DNA of 64,000 nucleotides, taken from the NCBI RefSeq assembly GCF_000308555.1, contig NZ_BAFY01000328.1, forward strand, positions 16,987-80,986, in the 5' to 3' direction. Shown piece by piece: positions 34,233-43,949 of this stretch. The DNA is from Nocardia cyriacigeorgica NBRC 100375. Lineage in GTDB: Bacteria > Actinomycetota > Actinomycetes > Mycobacteriales > Mycobacteriaceae. Made by a program: the position numbers and the translations under genes. Each line of letters starts with the position of its first letter. Position 1 is the first letter of the stretch. The notes beneath the pieces were generated by a model. That model saw only the letters and a list, made by a program, of their open reading frames with translations. It was not told the origin of the DNA and ran no database searches.

Positions 34233-35497
34233 CAATCCCTACGCGCATAAAGTTCCACTACACGCCCGTTGACGAGCGAGCTGGTGACCGCGAGCTACCA
34301 TTGCTGTCTGTTTCGTCGAGATTGGGAGTGGTGCGGCGTGACTCGATTGTGGATGGTCCGTCGCGGGCTGAAGATCTGAGGAATTACAAAGTATGTGCGA
34401 GAGGGGACATCGTCCTCAATCGTATGAGTGCGTATCACGGTGCTGTTGGCCAAAGCGTTGAGTCAGGACTAGTGAGCCCAGATTACCTGGTTATCAGAAC
34501 TGGAAAATCTCTGGACAGTCGGTTTGCCCACCACCTATTCCGTTCTCACTGGTTTGTAGGTGAGATGACGTCTCGGCTGCGTGGCATCGGTAGCTCGGAT
34601 AACGGTGGCGTGAGGACTCCGAGGATCAACGCAGAGGATCTTGGGGATATCCTTGTCAAGCTTCCAGAACTGGACGAGCAGCGCCGCATCGCCGACTTCC
34701 TCGACGCCGAAACCTCCCGCATCGGCACAATTGAATCCGCTCGGAAACGGCAGATGGCGTTGCTCGAGGAGTCCGAGCTCGCGACAATTGGCGCGATGCT
34801 CGGTGGAAGAACCGAGGCGAGTCGAAGGAGAAAAACGGGTTGGAAATGGCTACCTGAGATACCAGAGGGCTGGGCGATCGGTCCCGTTTACGCCTATTAC
34901 GACACTGAGCTGGGGAAGATGCTCAACGCGGAGCGCGCAGCCGGCCGCAATCAGCGGCCATATTTGCGTAATGCCAACGTTGGATGGTACAGAATTAGCC
35001 TGAACGATGTCGCCACCATGGATTTCTCGCCAGAAGAAGTGTTGCGTTATTCACTTCGATCTGGCGATCTTCTTGTGTGCGAGGGCGGCGCCGGCGTTGC
35101 TGAGGCGGCAGTGTGGGACGGATCGATAGAAGAATGCTACTTTCAGAAGTCGTTGCATCGTGTGAGATCGCGAACAAATTTGCCGGTTGAATGGCTTATG
35201 TACTGGCTGCGCTACGCAAAATCTTGCGGTGTTTTCGAAGCGACAGGCAACGTGGCGACTATACCTCACTTGACTGGAGAGCAGCTTCGTCGATTTCGTA
35301 TCCCTGTGCCTGAAAATAGTAACGATGCTATTCGCATCACACGCGATTCGATCGCGAGGTCCGCTAGTCTGCGGGAACTATTGGCTGGAATGCTGGACAT
35401 CCTATCCGAGCGTCGCCAGGCCCTCATCACCGCCGCCGTAACCGGCCAATTCGACGTATCAACCGCCAGCGGTCGAAACACAACCCAGGGGGTATAA
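34229..35497 (+). CDS. hsdS: Type I restriction-modification system, specificity subunit HsdS
   Basis: 422 residues with two target-recognition domains (about 1-145 and 205-375), each followed by a conserved helix: LPELDEQRRIADFLDAETSR near 150 and MLDILSERRQALITAAVTGQ at the C-terminus. HsdS sets the target sequence for both modification and cleavage. Its recognition domains are visibly richer in A/T than hsdM and hsdR, as expected from exchange of recognition domains by horizontal transfer. The GTG start overlaps the hsdM stop. Confidence 0.9.
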   Translation: MTIPTRIKFHYTPVDERAGDRELPLLSVSSRLGVVRRDSIVDGPSRAEDLRNYKVCARGDIVLNRMSAYHGAVGQSVESGLVSPDYLVIRTGKSLDSRFAHHLFRSHWFVGEMTSRLRGIGSSDNGGVRTPRINAEDLGDILVKLPELDEQRRIADFLDAETSRIGTIESARKRQMALLEESELATIGAMLGGRTEASRRRKTGWKWLPEIPEGWAIGPVYAYYDTELGKMLNAERAAGRNQRPYLRNANVGWYRISLNDVATMDFSPEEVLRYSLRSGDLLVCEGGAGVAEAAVWDGSIEECYFQKSLHRVRSRTNLPVEWLMYWLRYAKSCGVFEATGNVATIPHLTGEQLRRFRIPVPENSNDAIRITRDSIARSASLRELLAGMLDILSERRQALITAAVTGQFDVSTASGRNTTQGV

Positions 35498-35502
35498 CCG
35501 CA

Positions 35503-38500
35503 ATGAGCCCGGTCCATGACGAACTCACCTTCGGCGACTCCATCGTCGCCGCCATGCTCGACAACGGTTGGCTCGCAGGCAATCCGCACGAGTACAAGCC
35601 CGAGCTCGGCTTGGATCTGGGCGAATTGCTCGCCTTCATCGGTGCGACCCAGCAGCAGGAGTGGGATGAGCTGGTCTCCTTCTACGGCGGCGATCAGCGT
35701 GCCGCCGAGCTGGGGTTCGCCAGGGCGGTGGATCAGCAGATCGGGCTCAAGGGGTTGATCAAGACCCTGCGGTCGGGGGTGAAGGATCGGGGGGTGCGGA
35801 TCCGGCTGGCGTATTTCAAGCCGAATCTTGTGACCTCGCCGGATGATCTGCGGGACTACCGCGCCAATCGGCTGACGGTGGTACGCGAGTTGCCGTACGC
35901 GACGAAGCAAGCCGACGCCAAGAACCGGCTCGATCTGGCCTTGCTGCTCAATGGGATTCCGGTGGCGACGGCCGAGCTGAAGAATCCGCTGACCGGGCAG
36001 ACGGTGGAGCACGCGAAGGAACAGTATCGCAGTGAACGCGATCCCAGTGAGCTGATCTTCACCCGGCGGGTGATCGCGAATTTCGCGGTCGACCCGCATC
36101 TGGTTTTCGTGGCGACCCAGTTGAAGGGGAAGAAGACGCGGTTCCTGCCGTTCAATACCGGTTCGGAGGGGCCGGGCAAGGCTGGCGGCGCGGGGAACCC
36201 GGCGCCCACCATCGAGGGCAAGCATGCGACCGCGTATCTGTGGGAGCAGATCTGGCATCCGGACAACTGGCTGGATCTGCTGGAACGGTTCGTGCACACC
36301 CACGAATCGAAGGGGCCGGGCGGGCGAGGTAGCCGCACGATCATCTTCCCCCGCTACCACCAGTGGGATGTGGTCAAGAAACTCACCGCGCATGCGTCCA
36401 CGCACGGGGCGGGGCACAACTATCTGGTGATGGCGTCGGCCGGATCGGGCAAGTCGAATACCATCGGCTGGCTCGCCCATCGGCTCACTGATCTGCATAC
36501 CGCGGCAGACCCGGCGCTCCTCGATCCCGCTGCCGGGTTGAGGCCTGGGACACCTGTGTTCGACAAGGTCATCATCATCACCGACCGCCGCAACCTGGAC
36601 AGTCAGCTGAGCGAGACGGTCGGTAGTTTCGAGCGGGTGCACGGGTTGGTCGTCAAGATCGACGACAAGCAGGGCGCGAAATCCGAACAGCTGGCCAAGG
36701 CGCTCACACAAGAATCCGGCAAGATCATCACCGTCACCCTCCACACGTTCCCGGCGCTGCTGGATTTCCTGCGCCGCAATCCCACCGAACTGCGCGGCGG
36801 CAAGTTCGCGATCATCGTGGACGAGGCACATTCCTCACAGTCCGGTGACGCCGCGACCGCTGTGCGGGCCGCACTGCGCGATCTCGGCCTCGATGCCGAC
36901 GACGAAGAGGACGGCGCGACGGAGCTGAAGCTGGAACAGCCTCTGGATCGCAAGGCCGCCGAACGGGCTCAGGCAGCGAACCTGTCGTATTTCGCCTTCA
37001 CCGCGACGCCCAAAGCCAAGACGCTCGAATCGTTCGGAACTCTCGACGGCGACCGTTTCCGCCCCTTCCACACCTATTCGATGCGCCAGGCCATCGAGGA
37101 AGGGTTCATCCTCGATCCGCTGCGCAACTACGTCACCTACAAAACGTTCTATCGCCTGGTCAACGAGAACCCCTCCGACCGTGAGGTACCCGAATCCAAG
37201 GCCAAGACGATGCTGGCCCGGTTCGCGCTCACCCATCCCTCCACGGTCGTGCAGCAGGCGCAGGTGATCGTGGAGCATTTCGTCGAGCACACCCGCGATC
37301 TCCTTGGTGGGCGCGCCAAAGCCATGGTGGTCACCGATTCCCGCAAGAGCGCGGTCGCGATGGCGCGGGCCATCAAGCGGCATCTGGCCGATATCGGGTA
37401 CGACAAGAAGTACCCGGATATCGGTGTGCTGGTCGCCTTCTCGGGACCTCTCGATTACGAGGGCGAGGAGACGACCGAATCCAAGGAGAACGGCGGCCTG
37501 CCCGAATCCCAGCTGCCGAAGGCATTCGCTTACACCCGCGCCGACGATCTCGCGACGCGGTCCGGTGGTGCCGGTCAACGCGAGTACCGGATTCTGGTGG
37601 TCGCCGAGAAGTATCAGACCGGATTCGATCAGCCGTTGCTCACGACCATGTACGTGAACAAGAAGCTGCACGGTATCGCTGCCGTACAGACCTTGTCGCG
37701 GCTCAACCGCACCCATGAACTGAAGACGCAGTCCGATCTCGCCGTCCTCGACTTCGCCAATGACGGCGAGGACATCCAGGAATCGTTCCGGCCCTATTAC
37801 GAACTGGCCGAGACGATGCCGACCGACCCGAACCTGCTGTATATCGCGCAGACCAAGGTCATGGCCGCACCGATCCTCATCGAATCGGAGATGCGCGCAT
37901 TCGCCGATGCCTACCTGACCGCTGAACAACAGGCCGCCGGATCGCAGGCGAAATGGCAAAAGTTGCATGCCGAGCTGTACCGGCATCTGCATCCGGCGGT
38001 CGACCGCTTCGCTGGATTGCTGCACAGCGACGAAGAAGCGGATGCGGACATCGCCGAACAGTTCCGCATTGAGCTGCGTGACTACGTGCGCAAGTATGGA
38101 TTCCTCGCCCAGATCGTTCCGTACCGGGATGCCGAGCTCGAACTGCTGCACCTGTACGGCAAGCATCTGCTGAATGTGCTGCCGCGGCGTGGCGACGGCG
38201 GTGTGGACGTCGGGCAGGTGGACCTGAGCCACGTCCGCGTCCAGCACATCGGGGACCTCGATCTCGGCCTGTCCTCGGAGGGCCCGGCCACGCTGCCCGG
38301 ATTCGGTGAATCGGCTGCCGCGCCGAAGGAACCGGAGAAGTCACTGCTGTCCGAGCTGATCGAACAGCTCAACGAACGCTTCGGCACCGAATTCGACGAG
38401 GGCGACTTGGCCAAGCCGTATCAGGAGGCGCTTGCAGATCCCGAAGTCCAGCTCGCCGCCGTTGCCAATCAGAGCGAAGACGAATTCCAGGGCAAGTTCG

Positions 38501-38670
38501 TCGAGGTGTTCCAAGACAAGATGATGGAACACTTCGACACTGTCGCCGACCTGGGGAACAAGTACTTCAGCCGCTCCGAACCGGCGTTCAAGGAAACGCT
38601 GAACAGGCATGCGAGCCGGGCAGCCTGGCGGATGATCCGGCGACAGCACGGACTGGACGGCGTAGCGTGA
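35503..38670 (+). CDS. hsdR: Type I restriction-modification system, restriction/translocase subunit HsdR
   Basis: 1055 residues. The N-terminal PD-(D/E)xK nuclease has RLDLALLLNGIPVATAELKN near 141-160. The SF2 translocase follows, with Walker A ASAGSGKSNTIGW near 313, DEAH as IVDEAHSSQSG near 440, TATPK near 500, and motif VI region AVQTLSRLNRTH near 730. A helical C-terminal HsdM/S-docking part ends the protein. It cleaves unmodified foreign DNA after ATP-driven translocation. The start is 5 nt after the hsdS stop, so it belongs to the operon. All catalytic motifs look intact. Confidence 0.95.
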   Translation: MSPVHDELTFGDSIVAAMLDNGWLAGNPHEYKPELGLDLGELLAFIGATQQQEWDELVSFYGGDQRAAELGFARAVDQQIGLKGLIKTLRSGVKDRGVRIRLAYFKPNLVTSPDDLRDYRANRLTVVRELPYATKQADAKNRLDLALLLNGIPVATAELKNPLTGQTVEHAKEQYRSERDPSELIFTRRVIANFAVDPHLVFVATQLKGKKTRFLPFNTGSEGPGKAGGAGNPAPTIEGKHATAYLWEQIWHPDNWLDLLERFVHTHESKGPGGRGSRTIIFPRYHQWDVVKKLTAHASTHGAGHNYLVMASAGSGKSNTIGWLAHRLTDLHTAADPALLDPAAGLRPGTPVFDKVIIITDRRNLDSQLSETVGSFERVHGLVVKIDDKQGAKSEQLAKALTQESGKIITVTLHTFPALLDFLRRNPTELRGGKFAIIVDEAHSSQSGDAATAVRAALRDLGLDADDEEDGATELKLEQPLDRKAAERAQAANLSYFAFTATPKAKTLESFGTLDGDRFRPFHTYSMRQAIEEGFILDPLRNYVTYKTFYRLVNENPSDREVPESKAKTMLARFALTHPSTVVQQAQVIVEHFVEHTRDLLGGRAKAMVVTDSRKSAVAMARAIKRHLADIGYDKKYPDIGVLVAFSGPLDYEGEETTESKENGGLPESQLPKAFAYTRADDLATRSGGAGQREYRILVVAEKYQTGFDQPLLTTMYVNKKLHGIAAVQTLSRLNRTHELKTQSDLAVLDFANDGEDIQESFRPYYELAETMPTDPNLLYIAQTKVMAAPILIESEMRAFADAYLTAEQQAAGSQAKWQKLHAELYRHLHPAVDRFAGLLHSDEEADADIAEQFRIELRDYVRKYGFLAQIVPYRDAELELLHLYGKHLLNVLPRRGDGGVDVGQVDLSHVRVQHIGDLDLGLSSEGPATLPGFGESAAAPKEPEKSLLSELIEQLNERFGTEFDEGDLAKPYQEALADPEVQLAAVANQSEDEFQGKFVEVFQDKMMEHFDTVADLGNKYFSRSEPAFKETLNRHASRAAWRMIRRQHGLDGVA

Positions 38671-38767
38671 CCGGGTGCCGTGGTCCGGAGGGGTTGCCTT
38701 CCGGGTCGCAACTGGCGCAGGCGCGGCGAAGTCTGCCGATAGTCGGGTAGGGGAACAGGGGACGATC

Positions 38768-40318
38768 ATGCGGGTGCGGCGCATCGATAACCGGTACGAG
38801 CTCACCGAGCAGATCTCATCCGGCGGCATGGGCTCGGTATGGCGTGGCTACGACATCGTGCTCGACCGGGAAGTCGCGGTGAAAACCATCCGCGTGGACC
38901 AGGTGGTCACCGCGGAGCAAGCCGAGGAATTCACCGAGCGCTTCCGCCGTGAAGCCAGGGTCACCGCCCGTATCCGGCACCACGGTGTGCCGCAGGTGTT
39001 CGACGCCGTGCTGGATGCGTCGTTCGAGACGGTGTACCTGGTGATGGAGCTCATCGACGGTGTTCCGTTGCAGAACTACATCGACCCGGACCACCCGCTA
39101 CCGCTGACCTGGGTGGCGTCGGTGGCGGCCCAGATCGCTACCGTGCTCTCGTACGCCCATGCGCTGCCGGTCGTCCACCGCGATCTCAAACCCGGGAACG
39201 TACTGATCACTCGCGACGGTGCGGTGAAGGTCATCGACTTCGGTATCGCCGCCATCCTCGACAGTTCGGCGCCGAAGCTGACGGTCACCGGCCAGCAGAT
39301 CGGCACCCTGCGCTACATGGCTCCCGAACGGGTCCACGGCCGCCGAGTCACACCGCTCAGCGACCTCTACGCCCTCGGCTGCCTGATTCACGAAATGATC
39401 AGCGGACGACCGCTATTCGAGGCGGACTCGGAGTTCTCGATCATGCTGGCGCATACCGAGCAGGCGCCGGTGCCGCTTCGGCAACTCGGTCTTGACGTAC
39501 CGGCAGAGTTCGAACGGCTCGTGCTCGATCTGGTGCAGAAGGACCCGCAGCGCCGCCCCGCCGACGCCTTCACCGTCTACGAGCGCCTCCTGCCGTTCCT
39601 GCCCGGACCAGGTACCCCTGTGGCGCCCACCGAGCTCTACCTGCCCGGATTCCCCGATCCGACACGCATATTCCGGCGCCCGAACGCCCCGCTGGAAACT
39701 GGCCAGATCGAACCCACCCGGCTGCGCCCACAGCCTTCGGCGCCCACCGCTCCGATGTCGGCGCAGCACCTGCAGACCGCGATATCCGATGCAGAGAGCC
39801 GTTACTGGTCGCTACTCGAGGGCGGGCGATACGCCCAGGCTGCGGACGCGCTGAACGCTGTGATCGATAGCGCCGCATCGGCCTTGGGTAAGGAAAACGT
39901 CCAGGTGCTCACCCTGCGCAAGCAGGTAGCGGCGGCTTGGGCACTGGCCGGCGAAGACCGCCGCGCCTGCCGTGAATTCGACCTGCTCGCCGCGGCTTAC
40001 CAGCGCGCCGAAGGCCGATTCAGCCGCTCTGCTCTGGAATGCCGCGCCGGCGCCGCCCGCGGGCGGATGGCGCTGGGTGAGATCGAGGCCGGTCTCGGCG
40101 AACTCGAAGAGGTGCTCGCCGAGGTGACCGCCGCCGACGGCAGCGGCTGTGAACTCGCGCTGGACCTGCGCTTCGAGATCGGCGACCTGAAACGCGAGAT
40201 CGGTGATCATGAGGCCGCCCGAGCGATGCTGCAAGCGCTGCTGGAGGATCTGACGATGATCAAAGGACCACGAGATCCCTTCACCGTGGAGGTGGGGGAG
40301 CTGCTGGCCGCACTCTGA
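38768..40318 (+). CDS. Soluble Ser/Thr protein kinase with C-terminal helical repeats
   Basis: 516 residues from the ATG at 38768. A Hanks-type kinase domain spans about 10-270: SSGGMGSVWRG (P-loop), EVAVKTI (Lys), VHRDLKPGNVLI near 136 (catalytic loop), VIDFGIAA (DFG), GTLRYMAPE, and SDLYALGCLIHEM. A Pro-rich linker is followed by about 190 helical residues resembling tetratricopeptide repeats (RYAQAADALNAVIDSAA, AAYQRAEGRFSRSA). There is no transmembrane segment or PASTA domain, so it is not a PknB-type cell-wall kinase. It lies 97 nt after hsdR in the same direction and may be co-transcribed, hinting at phosphorylation control of the restriction system. That role is an inference from position. 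Confidence 0.85.
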   Translation: MRVRRIDNRYELTEQISSGGMGSVWRGYDIVLDREVAVKTIRVDQVVTAEQAEEFTERFRREARVTARIRHHGVPQVFDAVLDASFETVYLVMELIDGVPLQNYIDPDHPLPLTWVASVAAQIATVLSYAHALPVVHRDLKPGNVLITRDGAVKVIDFGIAAILDSSAPKLTVTGQQIGTLRYMAPERVHGRRVTPLSDLYALGCLIHEMISGRPLFEADSEFSIMLAHTEQAPVPLRQLGLDVPAEFERLVLDLVQKDPQRRPADAFTVYERLLPFLPGPGTPVAPTELYLPGFPDPTRIFRRPNAPLETGQIEPTRLRPQPSAPTAPMSAQHLQTAISDAESRYWSLLEGGRYAQAADALNAVIDSAASALGKENVQVLTLRKQVAAAWALAGEDRRACREFDLLAAAYQRAEGRFSRSALECRAGAARGRMALGEIEAGLGELEEVLAEVTAADGSGCELALDLRFEIGDLKREIGDHEAARAMLQALLEDLTMIKGPRDPFTVEVGELLAAL

Positions 40319-40364
40319 GTGTCCGGCGGTTTCGGGTGGTTGGCAGCCCTGGCGCGTGCCGCGA

Positions 40365-42515
40365 TCAGTCGGACTCTTCGAGCTCCTCGAGCGCGCGCCA
40401 GGCCAGATCGGCCAAGGTGTCGCCGGTCGAGGTCACCCAACGCCGGGTGCCCTGGTTGGCGACCGGTCGATTCGCCCATCCTGCCCACTCCCACATCAGG
40501 CTGACCAGGCCAGATGGCGAATACTGTTTGCCGTCGACGGCCCACAGGATCGGCTTCAACCGATGCAGAGCCCACGTCGCTCGCCCGCGTTGAGGATCCT
40601 CGGCAAGCCAATCCCGCATCGCCTCGGCCTCGGACGGATGGCCGGCGACCAGCGTCAGAGGTTCGCCCTCGGGCAGGACATTCCGGTCGATCAACACCGA
40701 GACCGCGGTCGGGCGCCGCAGGCGTTTGGTCGTGCGGGTTCGCTTGTACTTGCTTCCCGCCGATGGCGCCGACTGATCCGGGCTTGGCGCGAGGACGCGC
40801 GCGACCACGTCGCGACTGCGCTCGACATCGGCGCAGACAGCGCGTATTTGCGAGCGTTCGCCGTACAGGTCGTCGATCGCCGTCACCACGGCGGGCAGCA
40901 GGCGGCCGACGATTTCCGGGACTTGCTGTCGAGCCCCTGCCAGCCAGGTGAGGTTCTGGTCCGGTTCGCTGATCGCCTCGGTGTCGAGACTGCGGAAGAC
41001 GAGGTGCGCGAGCAAGTAGACGCCATGCTCGGCGAGTGCGATGGCACGACCCTCATAACGAGAGCGCAAGGCGTGCAGGCTGGTGCGTACCTCCCGCAGC
41101 ACATTGACCGCGTTCCACAGCAGGTAGGCGCTCGGACGTGGGCGGAACAGGGCGTCATGGATGCCCTGCGGGCCGCGTTCCCACAGGACATCGAGGTCGG
41201 TCGCGATGCGCGCCGCGTACTGGCTGTCCGGATGGGCACAGGCCAATGCGCACGCCGCCTCCACGACCGAACAGCCGGTCTCCGGCGGTGGGTCGAGCTC
41301 CCCGCGCCGCACACCGTATTCCAGTCCGAGTTCGGCGCGAAGCTCGGCCATGATTTCGGCCTGCACCGACTCCAGTGCGATGAAATCACGCTGCTCGACC
41401 CGGTTTTGGCGATTCGTGGCCTGGGTGGTCTTCTTGGCGAATTCCTGCTCTTCGCCGGTCACGATGATGCGCACACCGACTTGTGCCGCGGCGGCATCAG
41501 GTTCGCAGGCGACCGCCTCCGCGATGGACCGGACGGTTTGGGCTCCGTTGACGACGCTGGCGTTGTGCAGGGTGAGGGCAAGCGGACGGCCGTACGGATT
41601 CCGCATCGACTGAGGGGCCTTCTGCACCGAATCGCAGAGGATCGTGATGCCGTTGTTGAAATACCAGAAGGCGGACGGCTCGGTGGTGAGGGTTTCGATC
41701 AAACCGTTGTTGATCGACGTGCGACCGAGCGGATTACGAATGTTCAGATTGTACAGGTGCGAACCGGCATCCACCCATTGGGCAACCTGCTCGGCGTCGA
41801 CAACTCCCTGATAGGACTCGTATGGCGTCGCGATACTGAACCACGGAAAGAGATCGACCGACAAGACAACCGGATCGGCCGAATGATCATCGCGCACCGA
41901 TTGCCAGATCTCGGGGGCCAGAATGATCCGGTGGTTCAGGACCGCGCCATACCGGTTGAATTCCTTCTCCCCGTGTTCGATGGCATCCAGGAATCCCGGG
42001 GTGACCTCGTCGGCTCGCATCAGCGCGATCACCTGGGTCACCGAGACCGCGTCGGAGGTCATTACTTTCCCAGCGTATTCGGCGAGGTGCCGGCCACGGG
42101 GATTGAACGGCGTGTAGTCCTCATCGTCGATGAGACGCAGCCCGTGTAGCAATTCCTGCACGGCAGACCGTTCGCTCGGGGCACGTCCGGTCTTGCTCCA
42201 CTTTGCCTGAACGAGATAGATGTGCGGGTCGGGGCCTTCGACGACAGCAAGTGCGTCGATCCCCTGGTCGGCCACACCGTCGATCACCGTTTGCGCGGCC
42301 TGCTCAGGGCCGAACCCCGTGACGACGCGGACAGCCTGCGCAGCCAATGCCCGGGAAAGCTCTCGGGGTGAACGTTCTTCTTCCGGCTTGTCATCGAGAT
42401 CGCTGAGGTCGAGCAGCCCGGGATCGATGTAGGTGTTGCGAAGGAATCGGGCTACTTGACGCACCTGTCTGGGGACGTCGGTGTGCTCGCCACGCGGGGT
42501 GCTGCTCACGCACAT
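40365..42515 (-). CDS. AIPR family (abortive infection phage resistance) protein
   Basis: About 715 residues. The AIPR core is recognisable: an N-terminal nuclease-like region (ADQGIDALAVVEGPDPHIYL, then VQAKWSK, which fits a PD-(D/E)xK pattern), followed by FWYFNNGITILCD near 280, VVNGAQTVRSI near 322 and TNRQNRVEQRDF near 366. AIPR proteins are linked to abortive infection and are often found with restriction systems. ATG at 42515 and GTG at 42509 are both possible; the AGAAAGG upstream is better spaced for the GTG. It converges on the kinase gene with 46 nt between them. Confidence 0.85.
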   Translation of the reverse strand: MCVSSTPRGEHTDVPRQVRQVARFLRNTYIDPGLLDLSDLDDKPEEERSPRELSRALAAQAVRVVTGFGPEQAAQTVIDGVADQGIDALAVVEGPDPHIYLVQAKWSKTGRAPSERSAVQELLHGLRLIDDEDYTPFNPRGRHLAEYAGKVMTSDAVSVTQVIALMRADEVTPGFLDAIEHGEKEFNRYGAVLNHRIILAPEIWQSVRDDHSADPVVLSVDLFPWFSIATPYESYQGVVDAEQVAQWVDAGSHLYNLNIRNPLGRTSINNGLIETLTTEPSAFWYFNNGITILCDSVQKAPQSMRNPYGRPLALTLHNASVVNGAQTVRSIAEAVACEPDAAAAQVGVRIIVTGEEQEFAKKTTQATNRQNRVEQRDFIALESVQAEIMAELRAELGLEYGVRRGELDPPPETGCSVVEAACALACAHPDSQYAARIATDLDVLWERGPQGIHDALFRPRPSAYLLWNAVNVLREVRTSLHALRSRYEGRAIALAEHGVYLLAHLVFRSLDTEAISEPDQNLTWLAGARQQVPEIVGRLLPAVVTAIDDLYGERSQIRAVCADVERSRDVVARVLAPSPDQSAPSAGSKYKRTRTTKRLRRPTAVSVLIDRNVLPEGEPLTLVAGHPSEAEAMRDWLAEDPQRGRATWALHRLKPILWAVDGKQYSPSGLVSLMWEWAGWANRPVANQGTRRWVTSTGDTLADLAWRALEELEESD

Positions 42516-42714
42516 CCTTTCTGGGACGGGTTACAACGGCCGATACTCCGGATTTTGCCCTCTGCCGGGTGACGCCAGAGTACCTGAACAGCAACGTTTT
42601 TGGGCGACGAACGGTTCAGGAATTGGCCGGCATAGCGGGGTCAGAAGACCGGATAGGGTGTTTCTGCGAGACCGGTTCGCCGCTCGGTCGTGCCGAACGA
42701 TGCGTGAGCATCGG

Positions 42715-43941
42715 TCAACAATTCTGGCCACTGATTCTGACCAGCACGGTGTCGTAGCTGTCGCCATTTGGGGTTGCGATGGTCGACTTCAGACTTATCT
42801 GCGAGCATGGTGGGCCGTACACGAAGGCAGTGAAGTACAGTGCGGCGTTGGTCTTCGGGCTGTAATCGCCGATTTGGACACCACCGTTCGCTATACCGTC
42901 CTTCAACTGTACCCCGCTGCGATGGTTGGCATTGATCAATACCGCACTGTGTGGTACGAACTGGACCGATTCGGTGAACAGCGCCTTCAGTGTGACCTTC
43001 CGCTGCACCGTTGTACCGTGGTTGAAGTAGGTCAACCGAACCCGGACCTGGCTTCCATGTGGTGCTTCGATGATCGTACGGAAGTCATTTCCTGTTGTTC
43101 CGGGTTGTACGGCAGACTCGAATGTGAAACCAGGTGCGACAGATTTCAGTGTGAAGACAACTGTGCCGAAACCGTCGCCGCCGGGCGGAATCGTACCCGG
43201 CTGCTCGGCTACACCCACCAATGTGCCCGCGCCGAACAGTTCCGACGGTTCGACCGGACGTGTCCGGTCGCGATTGCCCGTGACCCGCGCTGAGCCTTCC
43301 TTGTACAACAGCGTGATGTCGCCGTTTGTGTTGTTGACCAGGTCGACGGTGTCCCACACCTCGGCCGGAACAGTCTGCGCGGCGGTGACAAACGCGGTGG
43401 CTTTGTGAACCTTCGCGTCCTTGTGTTTGATCGTCCTCGGATGTTGCACCCGGGTGCGGACGAAGTCGATAGCTTTGTCTGCGGTGTTGTTCGCATAGAA
43501 AATCGAGAGCTCGTATTCGCGGCCCGGCTGGAGTTCGACGCTATCGCCCCAATGGTGATTGCCACCGGCTTCCCGGATCTGGAAGAAGTTGCGCTCGTCC
43601 CCGTGCATGGGGTTATCGGTGACGGAGTTGAGGGTTTGCGGTGCTTTACTGTATTCGGGTCGCTCGCCATTGCTATAGGTAATCCGGTCAGGTCCCCATC
43701 CCTCGGTCGACGCCGACCCATGCGCTACGGCCAGTGAATCCACGCTGCCCGAGGGCCTGGTGATACCCCAAATAATTCCGCCGGCAATGATGGCCGCGAC
43801 CAACGCCATAATTGCAATATTCTTGGGTTGGACGTATCCGTACAGCAGATTGATCGTCGTAGCGTCGATCTCGCCTCGATTGTCGCCGAAGATGTTTATC
43901 TGCTTGGAGTTGCCTCTCGCAACAGCCTTGAACCTGAACAC
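42715..43941 (-). CDS. Single-pass membrane protein with N-terminal amyloid-like motif
   Basis: 408 residues from a GTG at 43941, 8 nt after the stop of the upstream small gene. A cytoplasmic N-terminus carries KQINIFGDNRGEIDATTINL (about residues 13-32). One strong membrane helix follows (IAIMALVAAIIAGGIIWG), then about 340 beta-rich residues predicted outside the membrane (PGREYELSIFYANNT, SQVRVRLTYFNHGTTVQRKV). The short motif matches the C-terminus of the adjacent 127-aa protein, so the two could interact by motif-to-motif assembly. No enzyme signature is seen. The gene is less GC-rich than its neighbours, suggesting acquisition. Confidence 0.65.
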   Translation of the reverse strand: MFRFKAVARGNSKQINIFGDNRGEIDATTINLLYGYVQPKNIAIMALVAAIIAGGIIWGITRPSGSVDSLAVAHGSASTEGWGPDRITYSNGERPEYSKAPQTLNSVTDNPMHGDERNFFQIREAGGNHHWGDSVELQPGREYELSIFYANNTADKAIDFVRTRVQHPRTIKHKDAKVHKATAFVTAAQTVPAEVWDTVDLVNNTNGDITLLYKEGSARVTGNRDRTRPVEPSELFGAGTLVGVAEQPGTIPPGGDGFGTVVFTLKSVAPGFTFESAVQPGTTGNDFRTIIEAPHGSQVRVRLTYFNHGTTVQRKVTLKALFTESVQFVPHSAVLINANHRSGVQLKDGIANGGVQIGDYSPKTNAALYFTAFVYGPPCSQISLKSTIATPNGDSYDTVLVRISGQNC

Positions 43942-43949
43942 GGCGTTCG

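Noticed and set aside
36835..38247. 470-codon frame antisense to hsdR
   Set aside because: HsdR translocase motifs on the plus strand explain the region.
38768..40318. PglW/BREX kinase
   Set aside because: The kinase is 516 aa with helical repeats, far shorter than PglW, and no PglZ, PglX or BrxC-like gene is present.
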